Position numbers and translations under genes: made by a program
Notes under the pieces: model-generated
What the model was told of the DNA's origin: nothing
The model's database searches: none
The model's input: the letters and a program-made list of their open reading frames with translations, nothing else
Assembly (NCBI GenBank): GCA_910588625.1
Contig: CAJUQN010000015.1
Span: 1-50,681, forward strand
Direction: 5' to 3'
Length of the DNA: 50,681 nt
DNA from: an uncultured Oscillospiraceae bacterium
Lineage (GTDB): Bacteria > Bacillota > Clostridia > Oscillospirales > Oscillospiraceae
Shown: positions 7,061 to 15,353 of the stretch, one piece after another
Layout: the number at the start of each line of letters is the position of its first letter
Numbering within the stretch: position 1 is the first letter of the stretch

Positions 7061-7951
7061 TCAGTCAAAAAACGTGAGCTGTCGATCCCCGTGGCCCAGG
7101 GTTGCCGCCCGGATGATGGACTTCATATCGTACAAAATGCCCCACGCCTGACAGGCTTCGGTGAACACCCGCCACAGCCTCCGCGCCCTGGGACTGGCAC
7201 ACTGGTAGCGGTCCCCATACTGCCCCAGATAACGTCCCTTCAGCCCCTGGCCGGGGAAAGCCCGCTCTAGAGCATCCAGGAAATACTCTCGCTGCCCCTG
7301 GCGCATGGTGACACCGAAGGCAGGATAAATGAACCTCGCTCCAGTTTTTGCTGCTTTCTCCACCACGGACAGTACATTTTCGTCGCTGTCCTCTAAAAAT
7401 GGCAGCACCGGCATGAGCAGCACTCCGCTGAACAGCCCCGCCCCGGCCAGCTTCTCCAGCGCCACCAGACGGCGGCTAGGCGCAGGCGCGAAGGGTTCAA
7501 TCCTTGCGGCTAAGGCATCGTCTGTCGTAGTGACAGTAATCTTGCAAATCACCGGAGAATGACCTTGGATCGCAGTTAAAATGTCAATATCCCGAACAAT
7601 CAAATCGCTTTTCGTGGCAATGGTCACGCCGCAGCCGTAGGCGTCGATCAACTCCAGCGCATGCCGGGTAAGCTCCAACTCTTCCTCAAAGGGATTATAC
7701 GGGTCGCTCATGGCTCCCATCCCGATGAACGCGGGCCGCACCTTACGGGCTAAATCATCCCGAAGGATGCGCAGGGCGTCCGCTTTGGCCCGCACCGTGT
7801 CAAACTCCTCAACCTGATAGCAATCGCTGCGGCTGTCGCAATACAAGCACCCGTGGCAGCAGCCCCGGTAAATATTCATGGTATGGTCCGTCCCGAACCA
7901 CTCCGTGGACCGACTCCGGTGTAGCAGATGCTTTGCGGACACATATTCCAC
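7061..7951 (-). CDS. Radical SAM protein, spore photoproduct lyase-like family
   Basis: A radical S-adenosylmethionine enzyme of 297 residues with the [4Fe-4S] motif C31-C35-C38 (RGCCHGCLYC) and the family block YVSAKHLL...STEWFGTDHTMNIYRGC. Such proteins are annotated as SPL-family or DNA-repair-photolyase-like; their reactions are mostly unknown. The frame is open into ftsZ, but the GTG at 7951 is preferred: it is preceded by AGGAGGGG at good spacing and gives the standard N-terminus of the family. An earlier start would overlap a hairpin that follows ftsZ. It lies between ftsZ and gluQ in the same direction, with no obvious functional link. Confidence 0.85.
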   Translation of the reverse strand: MEYVSAKHLLHRSRSTEWFGTDHTMNIYRGCCHGCLYCDSRSDCYQVEEFDTVRAKADALRILRDDLARKVRPAFIGMGAMSDPYNPFEEELELTRHALELIDAYGCGVTIATKSDLIVRDIDILTAIQGHSPVICKITVTTTDDALAARIEPFAPAPSRRLVALEKLAGAGLFSGVLLMPVLPFLEDSDENVLSVVEKAAKTGARFIYPAFGVTMRQGQREYFLDALERAFPGQGLKGRYLGQYGDRYQCASPRARRLWRVFTEACQAWGILYDMKSIIRAATLGHGDRQLTFFD

Positions 7952-7985
7952 GTCTGCTCCCCTCCTATCCAGCGAATGGCGGAAA

Positions 7986-8012
7986 CCCCTCCCAGCCAGC
8001 GGCCAGGAGGGG
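7986..8012 (-). terminator. Possible weak terminator after ftsZ
   Basis: CCCCTCC and GGAGGGG (8012-8006 with 7992-7986 on the minus strand) form a 7-bp GC-rich stem just after the ftsZ stop. It is followed only by TTTCC, so termination would be incomplete. Confidence 0.4.
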
Positions 8013-8018
8013 TCCATT

Positions 8019-9191
8019 TTACCTCTTGTTAAAGATCTTAAAAATATCGTCAAAAGGATCGTCCTCCACCTGCTCAGCGGTCTCCGACAAGGGTTTGGGG
8101 GGCGTGATGGGGCCTACCCCGGCGGGGACGAACTTGGGCTTGTCCTCCGCTGTGACCTTGGTTGGCTGGGGCCTACCCTGGACCTGAGGCTGGGCGGGCT
8201 GCTGCTCCCCCTCCTTCTGGGGCACTGGGTTGTCCACAGAACCGAAGCCGGTGGCGATAACGGTGACCCGCAGCTCATCCTCCAGGGTGTCATCGAAGGC
8301 GGTGCCCATCATGAACAGGGCGTCGGGGTCGGCCACCTCCTTCACCATGTCGGCGGCCTGCTGGACCTCCTCCAAACCCATATCCAGCGGGCCGGTAATA
8401 TTGACGATGATGCCCTTGGCTCCCTGGATGGAGGTCTCCAGCAAGGGGCTGTTGATTGCAATGCGGGTGGCCTCCTCGGCCTTATTCTTGCCCGCGGCAC
8501 GGCCCACACCCATGTGGGCCAGACCAGCGTCCTTCATGACGGCAGTGACATCGGCAAAATCCAAATTGATCAGGCCAGTGGTCTTAATCAGATCAGAGAT
8601 GGACTGTACCGCCTGACGCAGTACATCGTCGGCAATGGCAAAGGCGTTGGCGAAGGTGATTTTTTCGTCGGTGGCGTATTGCAGCCTGTCATTAGGAATG
8701 ATAACCAGGGAATCCACTTTCTGGCGCAGGTCCTCGATGCCGTTGGCGGCCTGCTCCATACGGCGGCGGCCTTCAAAGTTGAAGGGCTTGGTGACCACGC
8801 CCACGGTGAGTATCCCCTTCTCCTTGGCAATCTCCGCCACCACGGGGGCCGCACCGGTTCCAGTACCGCCACCCATACCGGCGGTGACGAACACCATGTC
8901 CGCCCCCTCCAAGAGGGCGTTGATCTGCTCCTTGCTCTCTCGGGCGGACTCCCGGCCCACCTCAGGGTTGGCGCCGGCGCCCTTGCCGCCGGTGAGCTTC
9001 TCACCGATGGTCAGCTTCTGGGTGGCTTCGGAAGCGTTGAGACACTGGCGGTCAGTATTTACCGCAATAAACTCTACCCCCTGCATTCCAGAACGCACCA
9101 TGCGGTTCACCACATTATTTCCGGCGCCGCCGACGCCTACGACCTTCAATACGTCCTCATGGCTGACGGCGGAATCCATTACAAATGCCAT
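8019..9191 (-). CDS. ftsZ: Cell division protein FtsZ
   Basis: The 390-residue tubulin-like GTPase that forms the Z-ring at mid-cell. Motifs: VGVGGAGNN, the tubulin signature GGGTGTG (107-113), and the T7 loop NLDFADV (209-215) that completes the neighbour's GTPase site. A 60-residue Pro/Gln-rich linker follows, and a C-terminal peptide DPFDDIFKIFNKR, the FtsA/SepF-type interaction tail. The ATG is preceded by TAGGAGGG. It ends the division cluster but has its own strong promoter at 9276-9304, so it can be expressed independently of the genes upstream. No ftsA is present, as in many Clostridia. Confidence 0.98.
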   Translation of the reverse strand: MAFVMDSAVSHEDVLKVVGVGGAGNNVVNRMVRSGMQGVEFIAVNTDRQCLNASEATQKLTIGEKLTGGKGAGANPEVGRESARESKEQINALLEGADMVFVTAGMGGGTGTGAAPVVAEIAKEKGILTVGVVTKPFNFEGRRRMEQAANGIEDLRQKVDSLVIIPNDRLQYATDEKITFANAFAIADDVLRQAVQSISDLIKTTGLINLDFADVTAVMKDAGLAHMGVGRAAGKNKAEEATRIAINSPLLETSIQGAKGIIVNITGPLDMGLEEVQQAADMVKEVADPDALFMMGTAFDDTLEDELRVTVIATGFGSVDNPVPQKEGEQQPAQPQVQGRPQPTKVTAEDKPKFVPAGVGPITPPKPLSETAEQVEDDPFDDIFKIFNKR

Positions 9192-9203
9192 CCTGTGACC
9201 CTC

Positions 9204-9233
9204 CTATGTAAAACCAAGCTATGTAAAACCAAG
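9204..9233. repeat. Tandem 15-bp direct repeat in the ftsZ leader
   Basis: CTATGTAAAACCAAG occurs twice head to tail (9204-9218 and 9219-9233), directly upstream of the ftsZ ribosome binding site. On the mRNA each unit reads CTTGGTTTTACATAG. The exact identity suggests a recent slippage duplication. Confidence 0.85.
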
Positions 9234-9275
9234 TGATCGTAATTCACGTGAAAGCGCAAAACTACATCTTGTTAC

Positions 9276-9304
9276 ATTGTACCCTTTTTTCCCCAGCCGG
9301 TCAA
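9276..9304 (-). promoter_or_regulatory. Sigma-A promoter of ftsZ
   Basis: Minus strand: TTGACC (9304-9299), 17-bp spacer, TACAAT (9281-9276). The leader to the ftsZ ATG is about 80 bases and carries the 15-bp tandem repeat. Confidence 0.85.
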
Positions 9305-9339
9305 TAGAAAATCGCAGTTTTTTGCCGTTTGGAAAAAAC

Positions 9340-10122
9340 TTAACGATGATCGGGCCGGAAATGGGCCTTGCCATCCGTGATAGTCAGATCCAGAAGGCCG
9401 CTCTGGCCCTCCTGGATTTTGCCGTCCCTCAGTCCCGTATCCAGTGCACTTCGGGCCAACTGAATATAGTAATCGTAATCGCCGCCTCGGGGCAGGCACA
9501 GGTGGTAGATGCCGTATTCCAGCGTTATGGAGGATGCGCTGGTACAATCCAGCGTGGTGCATTGCTCCAGCATTCCGTGGCTTTCCAGCACAGTCAGCAG
9601 GGATTTTACATATTCCAGGGTGAGGACCTCTTCCTCCTCTGTCTGGAGCATTCCGCCTGCATAGGGGCCCACCGCCGTCATACCGGTGATCTGAATGGTG
9701 TGAATGGCGCCGTTGTCCTTTTCCAACAGCTTACCCTGGGTGGAAATGAGCCAGCGGCCTTCGGCGCTGTCTACAGAGGCAGCGGCTACCCGTTCTGTCA
9801 CGTGGATGACTAGGCCATCAGGATAGGTGCGCTGGATGGCTACCCCTTCCACGTAGGGGAGTTGGGCGCGAATGATTGCTGAAACCCGGCTGGATGGCAA
9901 AGCAATCAGGTTATCCCCGGTCTTGATGCCGGAGGCGTCGATGATCTCTTGGGCGGTGTAACGTACGTTGCCTTCCACCTGGATGGTGTTTACGCGGAAG
10001 AATACCACACAGGCCACGATGATGGCCGCAGCTACCAGCAGAACGGACAGGACCTTGTAGAGGCCGCTGAAGCGGCCTCTGCGACGGCTGGGCCGTCTTT
10101 TGTGTCTGCGCTGTCGTGCCAC
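9340..10122 (-). CDS. ftsQ: Cell division protein FtsQ/DivIB
   Basis: A 260-residue bitopic membrane protein of the divisome that bridges FtsL/FtsB to the septal synthase. The N-terminus is strongly basic (RRHKRRPSRRRGR) and cytoplasmic, a transmembrane helix spans about residues 26-44, and a POTRA domain follows (about 45-115, with VEGNVRYTAQEIIDASGI). The gene begins at a GTG (10122) preceded by GAGGTGAT. It lies downstream of murA, separated by a copy of the dispersed repeat, and upstream of ftsZ. Length is normal for the family. Confidence 0.92.
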   Translation of the reverse strand: MARQRRHKRRPSRRRGRFSGLYKVLSVLLVAAAIIVACVVFFRVNTIQVEGNVRYTAQEIIDASGIKTGDNLIALPSSRVSAIIRAQLPYVEGVAIQRTYPDGLVIHVTERVAAASVDSAEGRWLISTQGKLLEKDNGAIHTIQITGMTAVGPYAGGMLQTEEEEVLTLEYVKSLLTVLESHGMLEQCTTLDCTSASSITLEYGIYHLCLPRGGDYDYYIQLARSALDTGLRDGKIQEGQSGLLDLTITDGKAHFRPDHR

Positions 10123-10148
10123 GGTATCACCTCGGTTCTCTATCGGAT

Positions 10149-10385
10149 GCCCTCCGGGGGCCTACTTTCTCTCACGCGAGAGAAAGTAGGCAAAGAGCGC
10201 GCATAGGGGCTGCGGCCCCTATGTACCTCTGGGGACGCCCTATACGGTGCGTTGTTTGGGTTTTTCGGCGCGTGCGGTTTTCGACGCTGGTGCTTCCAGT
10301 TGTGCTGCCGCCGGTGTCTGGTCACTGATGAGTTGGTGCGCCATACGATCTGCGCCTGAGTGGGTGGACCGTTTGGCTCGGGGCC
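10149..10385 (-). repeat. Dispersed structured repeat, copy 1
   Basis: First of three related intergenic elements. Read on the minus strand it runs from CCACCCACTCAGGCGCA (10367-10351) through a body with GAAGCACCAGCGTCGAAA (10296-10279) to hairpin H1 (CATAGGGGC/GCCCCTATG, 10223-10202), a 10-nt linker CGCGCTCTTT, hairpin H2 (GCCTACTTTCTCTC/GAGAGAAAGTAGGC, 10191-10160, loop GCGT) and a small GC stem near 10161-10149. H2 has GC pairs where copies 2 and 3 have GT/AC pairs, so the stem is preserved by compensation. It lies between murA and ftsQ, in the direction of transcription, with no T-tract after it. Confidence 0.85.
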
Positions 10386-10450
10386 GTGGATTTCGGCGTT
10401 CGATTCGCGTTTCCCTCACTTGTGCTGCCGTTTGTGTTCTGTGATTGAGA
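10386..10450 (-). repeat. Partial second unit of the dispersed repeat
   Basis: The stretch contains a second TGTGCTGCCG followed by GTGTTCTGTGATTGAG on the plus strand, parallel to TGTGCTGCCGCCGGTGTCTG and CACTGATGAG at 10311-10332. Another TTTCGGCG resembles the TTTCGACG of the main copy. It looks like a diverged tandem partial copy of the body without the hairpins, abutting the murA 3' region. Confidence 0.5.
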
Positions 10451-10510
10451 CTGTTGCGATCCACGGGCTGCGCACTTCAAAGTTGGAGCGTTTGATCTAT
10501 TCGTTGATTT

Positions 10511-11767
10511 TTACGCCTCTCGGCGTTCGACGTTTGCGCCTAACGCGCGGAGCATTTTCTCCAACTCTTCATAGCCTCGGTCGATGTGGTTCAGGCCGGA
10601 CAGGATGGTGGTACCTTCTGCGCCCAGGGCTGCGGCGGCCAGAGCTCCCCCGCCTCGTAAGTCGGACGCTTCCACTCTCGCACCGTTGAGCTGTTCCACC
10701 CCCCGCACCAGTGCCACTCGCCCCTCGGTGGTAATATCCGCTCCCATGCGGATGAGCTCGGGGACATGGCGGTAACGGCTGTCAAACATAGTTTCCACAA
10801 ATAGAGTACACCCCTGGGACGCCGCCAGTACCGCCATGACCGGAGCCTGGGCATCAGTGGGAAACCCTGGGTATGGGGCGGTGCGGATCGTGGGTACACC
10901 TTTCAGCGGTATTTCCCGATCTCGTTCCAGCTCCACATATTCCAGCTTACTCTCCACTCTACAGCCCGCCTGATGGAATACGGAGAGGACCGTTGCCAAA
11001 TGGCGCCAGTCCACGCCGCAAAGCCGCACTCTACCGCCAGCGGCGGCGGCGCCGGACAACAGGGTCGCTGCCACAATACGATCTCCCATGACAGTATACT
11101 CTCCGCCGGACAGTTTCCTGCCCCCTTCTATCGTAATGGTGGAGCTGCCCGCTCCTCGGATATGGGCGCCCAAGCTGTTAAGGAGATTCTGCAAATCTCC
11201 AATTTCCGGCTCCCGGGCTGCGTTGGAGATAGTGGTGCATCCAGATGCCCCCACAGCACACAGCATAGCGTTTTCCGTAGCCCCCACACTGGGCAGAGGC
11301 AGCTGAACCTCGCCGCCCTGGGGCCTCCCCTGGCAGTGGATGCCCCGTTCCTCCACCACCTCGCAGCCTATGGCCCGGATGGCGCTGAGGTGCAAATCGA
11401 TGGGCCGGGGGCCCAGCTCACACCCGCCTGGATATGTAAGATGGGCCTCTCCAGTCCGGGCAAGCAGCGGACCCAGGAAGATGATGGACGAGCGCATGGC
11501 CCGCATCTGCTCCTCCGAAATGGTATTCCCCACCGCCCTGGTGGGGTCCACCGTGATGGTGTGCCCCACCTGCTCCACCCTGCATCCCAGGTGCCGCAGA
11601 ATATCCAGCGCGGCGGTCACATCGGTGAGCCGCGGGCAGTTGTGGAGCGTCACCGGCCCGCGGGCCAGCAGACAGGCCGCCAGGATAGGCAGCACGCTGT
11701 TTTTCGCCCCGTGGACAGCCAGCTCCCCCTCCAGCGGCGTTCCGCCCCGAAGATACATCACACTCAT
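10511..11767 (-). CDS. murA: UDP-N-acetylglucosamine 1-carboxyvinyltransferase
   Basis: A 418-residue enzyme transferring enolpyruvate from PEP to UDP-GlcNAc, the first committed step of peptidoglycan synthesis. The N-terminus has the GAKNSVLP signature with the catalytic Lys, and Cys116 lies in PGGCELGPRPIDLH, the residue that makes fosfomycin-sensitive MurA; the repeated EPT-type inside-out barrel halves can be followed through the sequence. The ATG at 11767 has GGGGAGG at the right distance, but that site sits in a hairpin (11770-11813). It occupies the place between murG and ftsQ where Bacillus has murB. Confidence 0.96.
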   Translation of the reverse strand: MSVMYLRGGTPLEGELAVHGAKNSVLPILAACLLARGPVTLHNCPRLTDVTAALDILRHLGCRVEQVGHTITVDPTRAVGNTISEEQMRAMRSSIIFLGPLLARTGEAHLTYPGGCELGPRPIDLHLSAIRAIGCEVVEERGIHCQGRPQGGEVQLPLPSVGATENAMLCAVGASGCTTISNAAREPEIGDLQNLLNSLGAHIRGAGSSTITIEGGRKLSGGEYTVMGDRIVAATLLSGAAAAGGRVRLCGVDWRHLATVLSVFHQAGCRVESKLEYVELERDREIPLKGVPTIRTAPYPGFPTDAQAPVMAVLAASQGCTLFVETMFDSRYRHVPELIRMGADITTEGRVALVRGVEQLNGARVEASDLRGGGALAAAALGAEGTTILSGLNHIDRGYEELEKMLRALGANVERREA

Positions 11768-11769
11768 GG

Positions 11770-11813
11770 CAAAGCCTCCCCATAGAAGAATCTCGCTTCA
11801 TTCTATGCGGAGG
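11770..11813 (-). promoter_or_regulatory. Hairpin enclosing the murA ribosome binding site
   Basis: On the minus strand AAAGCCCCTCCGCATAGAA can pair with TTCTATGGGGAGGCTTT, with bulges, and the right arm contains the murA Shine-Dalgarno GGGGAGG. The structure may end murG messages or damp murA translation; there is no T-tract directly after it. Confidence 0.45.
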
Positions 11814-11825
11814 GGCTTTCAGCCG

Positions 11826-12938
11826 TTATTTGAGGAGCGCAATCAGATTTTCATAGATATCCTGGGCCGCATGGGGGGAGGCCAGATCCTTCAGCGCCCG
11901 ACCCATGGACGTCCGGCGGCTCCCGTCCGCCAGAAGGTCCATAGTGGCCTGATACAAGCCCTCGCCGGTACAGTCCTTTTCCTCAACGAGCTCCACCCCG
12001 CCTCGGTCGGCCAAGACCTTGGCATTTTTATACTGATGGTTCGCCGCCACAAAGGGGGACGGCACCAGAATGGCGGGCTTACCTAAAGCGGTCAGCTCCC
12101 CGATGGTGGACGCCCCCGCCCGGCAAATCACCAGGTCAGCCGCGGCCATCACCACCGGCATATCGTCGATGTAGGGCCGGACCTCCTTGTCGGAAACTGC
12201 TACACCACGTTTTTTCAGCTCGGCGGTCATATCCTCATAATCCCGCCCGGCGGCGTGGATGTAGTGAAACCTTCGGCCCTCCGCCGACCAGCACTCCACC
12301 AGATCCACGGTGCGCTCGCTCATATGCCCCGCCCCCTGAGAGCCCCAGAAGGAGATCACCAGCGGCTGGCTGTCCGTCAGGCCCAATTCCAGGCGGGCCC
12401 GCTCCCGGTCCAGAGAGAAGAACTCGCCCCGCACCGGAGTGCCGGTGACGGCCACCTTTCTCGCGTCCTTGTAGTACGCCGCCGCCTCGGGAAAGCCCAC
12501 CATGACCAAATCCACTTTGTTTGCCAATGTCCGAGTGGTCAGTCCCGGATAAGCGTTGGACTCGTGGATGGCGCTGGGAATACGCCGCTTTGCCGCCTCG
12601 TGGACGGCGGGATAGGAGGCATAGCCCCCCGTCCCCACCACCAAATCAGGCTTGAACCGCTTGAGGATGGCCGCCGCCTCGTGCTGGCCCACTGGGAGCT
12701 TGAACGCACTGCTCACATTGTGCTTGAGCACCTTGAAGCTCCAGGAGCGCTCAAAGGTGGACACCTTCACCGTCTCGATAGGATAGCCTGCCTGCTTGAC
12801 CAGCCGCTGTTCCATCCCCCGCTCCGCGCCTACGAACAAAATCTCACAGCCGGGATGATGGGCCTGAAACTGCTGGGCCACGGCCAGGGCGGGGTTCACA
12901 TGGCCCGCCGAGCCGCCACAGGTAAATATCACTTTCAT
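11826..12938 (-). CDS. murG: UDP-GlcNAc:undecaprenyl-PP-MurNAc-pentapeptide GlcNAc transferase
   Basis: The 370-residue peripheral membrane GT28 glycosyltransferase that makes lipid II from lipid I on the inner face of the membrane. The N-terminal Rossmann domain has CGGSAGHVNPALA, a variant of the usual GGTGGHIYPALA loop; GTGGYAS follows near residue 105. The C-terminal domain carries the UDP-GlcNAc site with RAGASTIGEL and PSPFVAANHQ, the signature of the family. The ATG is preceded by TAGGAGG, whose bases overlap the ftsW stop region. Length is normal. It is in line with ftsW and murA in the cluster. Confidence 0.97.
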   Translation of the reverse strand: MKVIFTCGGSAGHVNPALAVAQQFQAHHPGCEILFVGAERGMEQRLVKQAGYPIETVKVSTFERSWSFKVLKHNVSSAFKLPVGQHEAAAILKRFKPDLVVGTGGYASYPAVHEAAKRRIPSAIHESNAYPGLTTRTLANKVDLVMVGFPEAAAYYKDARKVAVTGTPVRGEFFSLDRERARLELGLTDSQPLVISFWGSQGAGHMSERTVDLVECWSAEGRRFHYIHAAGRDYEDMTAELKKRGVAVSDKEVRPYIDDMPVVMAAADLVICRAGASTIGELTALGKPAILVPSPFVAANHQYKNAKVLADRGGVELVEEKDCTGEGLYQATMDLLADGSRRTSMGRALKDLASPHAAQDIYENLIALLK

Positions 12939-12950
12939 TGGCCCATCCTC

Positions 12951-14183
12951 CTATTCCGCCTTAGGCGCGGCAATCTGTCTGGATACGCTGAGCACCATGC
13001 CCATTTCCGCCAGCTGGATGGCCAAGGCCGTGCCCCCATAGCTGAAAAACGGCAGGGAAATACCCGTAGGGGGCAGGAAACCTGTCACCACACCGATGTT
13101 AAAGAAGGTCTGAAACGCCAGCAGAGATGTGATGCCCACCACCAGGAGCGTTCCGAACCGGTCCCGGGCGTGTAGGGCCAGCCAATAGCCCCGGATGATG
13201 AGCAGGGCGAACAGCGCCATGATGACACAGGCTCCCACAATGCCCAGCTCCTCGCAGACAACGGAAAAAATGTAGTCGTTGTGCTCCTCGGGCAGGAACA
13301 GGTATTTCTGCTGGCTGTTGCCCAGCCCCTTCCCCAAAAGCCCGCCGGAGCCGATGGCAATGCGGGACTGCCAGGGCTGAAAACCATCGCCCTGTAGGTC
13401 ACTGGTGGGGTCCTGCCAAATTCTGATGCGCTGGGTCATGTACTCCGTCTGGGTGATAATAAACCACAGCGCGCCGCCCACCGCCGCGCCCCCAAGGCCG
13501 AACCAGACTAGCGAGACGCCGGCGGCAAACAGCACCGAGGCCGCCGCCACGATCACCAGAACCATGCCGGACATATGGTGCTGCATAGCGATGATACCCA
13601 GCACCACCACCAGCACGATCCCATAAGGAACCAGCTCCAGCAGACCGACGCTGTCCAGCCGCGCCGCCATCCGGCCCGTAAAGGTGCGCTTGCTCCACTT
13701 TTTGGGTGGGCCAAGCTGACTGCTTCGCTTGGACAATCCAGCGGCAAAGAACATGATAACGCCCACCTTGGCGATTTCCGAAGGCTGGAACCGGATTCCA
13801 AAAATATTGACCCACCGCTGGGCGCCGCCGCCGGACTTCCCGATGCCGGGAACAAACACCAAGGCCATCAGCACAATAGACGCCCCCAGCACAAATACGG
13901 ACATCCAGCGGAAATGCTGATAGTCAATCTTCGAGATGACGAACATGGCCACCACGCCAAGCACCGCAAAACCGAATTGCCGCTTGAAATAGTAGAGCGG
14001 GTCTCCCTTGGTGTTGGTTATTTTGGGCGTCATGTTATACATGGCGGAGGCATAAGAGGCAGACAGCACCATAATCAGGCCGATGGCCACCAGTATCATC
14101 ACCAGTGCCAAAAAGGGCAGGTCAATGGGGCCCCGGGCCAGCTGTTGTTCGATGGTCAAGTCCCGTTTTGCTTTTCTGGCCAT
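12951..14183 (-). CDS. ftsW: SEDS peptidoglycan glycosyltransferase FtsW
   Basis: A 410-residue polytopic membrane protein with about ten hydrophobic segments, polymerising lipid II at the septum together with the PBP encoded upstream. Family marks are MVLSASYASA after the first segment, PSEIAK, the QDP motif in the large extracellular loop (RIRIWQDPTSD, with the probable catalytic Asp), and the C-terminal PPTGISLPFFSYGG. A basic insert (about residues 150-170) links two membrane segments. The ATG has AAGGAGG. It could alternatively be the sporulation version SpoVE; the position next to murG in the cluster fits either. Confidence 0.95.
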   Translation of the reverse strand: MARKAKRDLTIEQQLARGPIDLPFLALVMILVAIGLIMVLSASYASAMYNMTPKITNTKGDPLYYFKRQFGFAVLGVVAMFVISKIDYQHFRWMSVFVLGASIVLMALVFVPGIGKSGGGAQRWVNIFGIRFQPSEIAKVGVIMFFAAGLSKRSSQLGPPKKWSKRTFTGRMAARLDSVGLLELVPYGIVLVVVLGIIAMQHHMSGMVLVIVAAASVLFAAGVSLVWFGLGGAAVGGALWFIITQTEYMTQRIRIWQDPTSDLQGDGFQPWQSRIAIGSGGLLGKGLGNSQQKYLFLPEEHNDYIFSVVCEELGIVGACVIMALFALLIIRGYWLALHARDRFGTLLVVGITSLLAFQTFFNIGVVTGFLPPTGISLPFFSYGGTALAIQLAEMGMVLSVSRQIAAPKAE

Positions 14184-14319
14184 GGGTATCCCTCCTTTTC
14201 GTCAACGCAAAGTCCGCTTAACGACCTTTCCGCCTACGGCGAAAACTGCATTCGTTCCTCTGCTTCCCCTCTCCCCACAAAACTAAAGAGCGGTTTTGCG
14301 CGGACCCCAGTTTTAATAC
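14184..14319. other. Spacer between mraY and ftsW
   Basis: This 136-base gap is long for an otherwise tight cluster. It contains an imperfect GTCCGC...GCGGAC arrangement and a small hairpin (CGCC-GTA-GGCG near 14231-14241 on the minus strand), but no frame, promoter box or T-tract that I can support. A dispersed repeat seen only once in this window cannot be excluded. Confidence 0.35.
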
Positions 14320-15309
14320 TCAAATCGCGTAGCGGTACATCACGCCGACAAAAGCCAGCAGACAGAACGCCACGGTGATGCCAGTGAAGGTCACCACGAT
14401 GCGGACCTCGCTCCAGCCCCCAAGCTCCAGATGGTGGTGGAGGGGCGCCATACGGAAAATGCGTTTGCCGTGGGTTAGCTTGAAGTAGCCCACCTGAATG
14501 ATATCGCTCATGGTCTCGGCAATGTAGATGACGCCCACAGGCACCAGCACCAGGGGCACATCCAGGGCAAAGGCCATGCCGCACACCGCGCCGCCCAGGA
14601 ACAGGGACCCGGTGTCCCCCATGAACACCTTGGCCGGATGGAAATTATACAGCAGGAAGCCCAGCAGGCCCCCGGCCAGCGCCCCGGCAAAGATGCCCAC
14701 CGCGCCGAAGTCCCACCACTTGGACAGCACGGCAAAAAACACCGCCACCGCCAGCGTAACCGACCCGGCCAGGCCATCCAACCCATCTGTCAGGTTCACC
14801 GCGTTGACACAGCCCACCATGACAAAGGCGGCAAACACCAGATACACCCCCCAGGGCAGAGGCACCGATATATTGACGAAGGGGATATACAGGTTGGGCG
14901 TCAGATGACGGCTCCACCGCAGCAGGGCCAGAAAGGCGATGGCCGCCGCCAGCTGGAGCAGGAACTTCCATCCGGCGGTAAGGCCGGTATTCTCGTGCTT
15001 GCGGATCTTGGCGAAGTCGTCCACAAAGCCGATGGCCCCGCACACCAGGGCGAACCCCAGCACAAACAGCGCCTGCCAGCTCCCCTCCGCCATGTCACGC
15101 CAGCCGAAGGCCAGCACTACCACGATCGCCGCGATGATGAACATAATGCCCCCCATGGTGGGAGTGCCCTCCTTGCTTTTGTGCCAGTTGGGTCCAATCT
15201 CCTTGATGGACTGGCCCGCGTGCAGGGCCCGCAGGGCGGGAATCAAAAACCATCCCACCACCGCCGAGATCACAAAGGCGGTCAGCGCCGCCAGCAGTAT
15301 CCGCATCAT
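14320..15309 (-). CDS. mraY: Phospho-N-acetylmuramoyl-pentapeptide transferase
   Basis: A 329-residue polytopic membrane enzyme that links UDP-MurNAc-pentapeptide to undecaprenyl phosphate to make lipid I. It has about ten transmembrane segments, the acidic motif GFVDDFAK (Mg-binding Asp pair), NLTDGLDGLAGS (third catalytic Asp region) and the cytoplasmic APLHHHLELGGWSE histidine motif near the end; all catalytic signatures are intact. The first of two consecutive ATGs (15309) is 7 bases after GGAGG. In other Firmicutes it is flanked by murE/murF and murD; here it is flanked by a ligase remnant and ftsW. Confidence 0.97.
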   Translation of the reverse strand: MMRILLAALTAFVISAVVGWFLIPALRALHAGQSIKEIGPNWHKSKEGTPTMGGIMFIIAAIVVVLAFGWRDMAEGSWQALFVLGFALVCGAIGFVDDFAKIRKHENTGLTAGWKFLLQLAAAIAFLALLRWSRHLTPNLYIPFVNISVPLPWGVYLVFAAFVMVGCVNAVNLTDGLDGLAGSVTLAVAVFFAVLSKWWDFGAVGIFAGALAGGLLGFLLYNFHPAKVFMGDTGSLFLGGAVCGMAFALDVPLVLVPVGVIYIAETMSDIIQVGYFKLTHGKRIFRMAPLHHHLELGGWSEVRIVVTFTGITVAFCLLAFVGVMYRYAI

Positions 15310-15353
15310 AACGTTTCCTCCACACTCTCTTTTGTATTCCCGTTCTCTCCTGT

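Noticed and set aside
7952..8053. Longer N-terminus of the radical SAM protein
   Set aside because: It would overlap ftsZ and a hairpin; the GTG at 7951 has the proper ribosome binding site and family N-terminus.
7878..9236. Long plus-strand open frame antisense to ftsZ
   Set aside because: Same GC-driven shadow effect; ftsZ is unambiguous on the minus strand.
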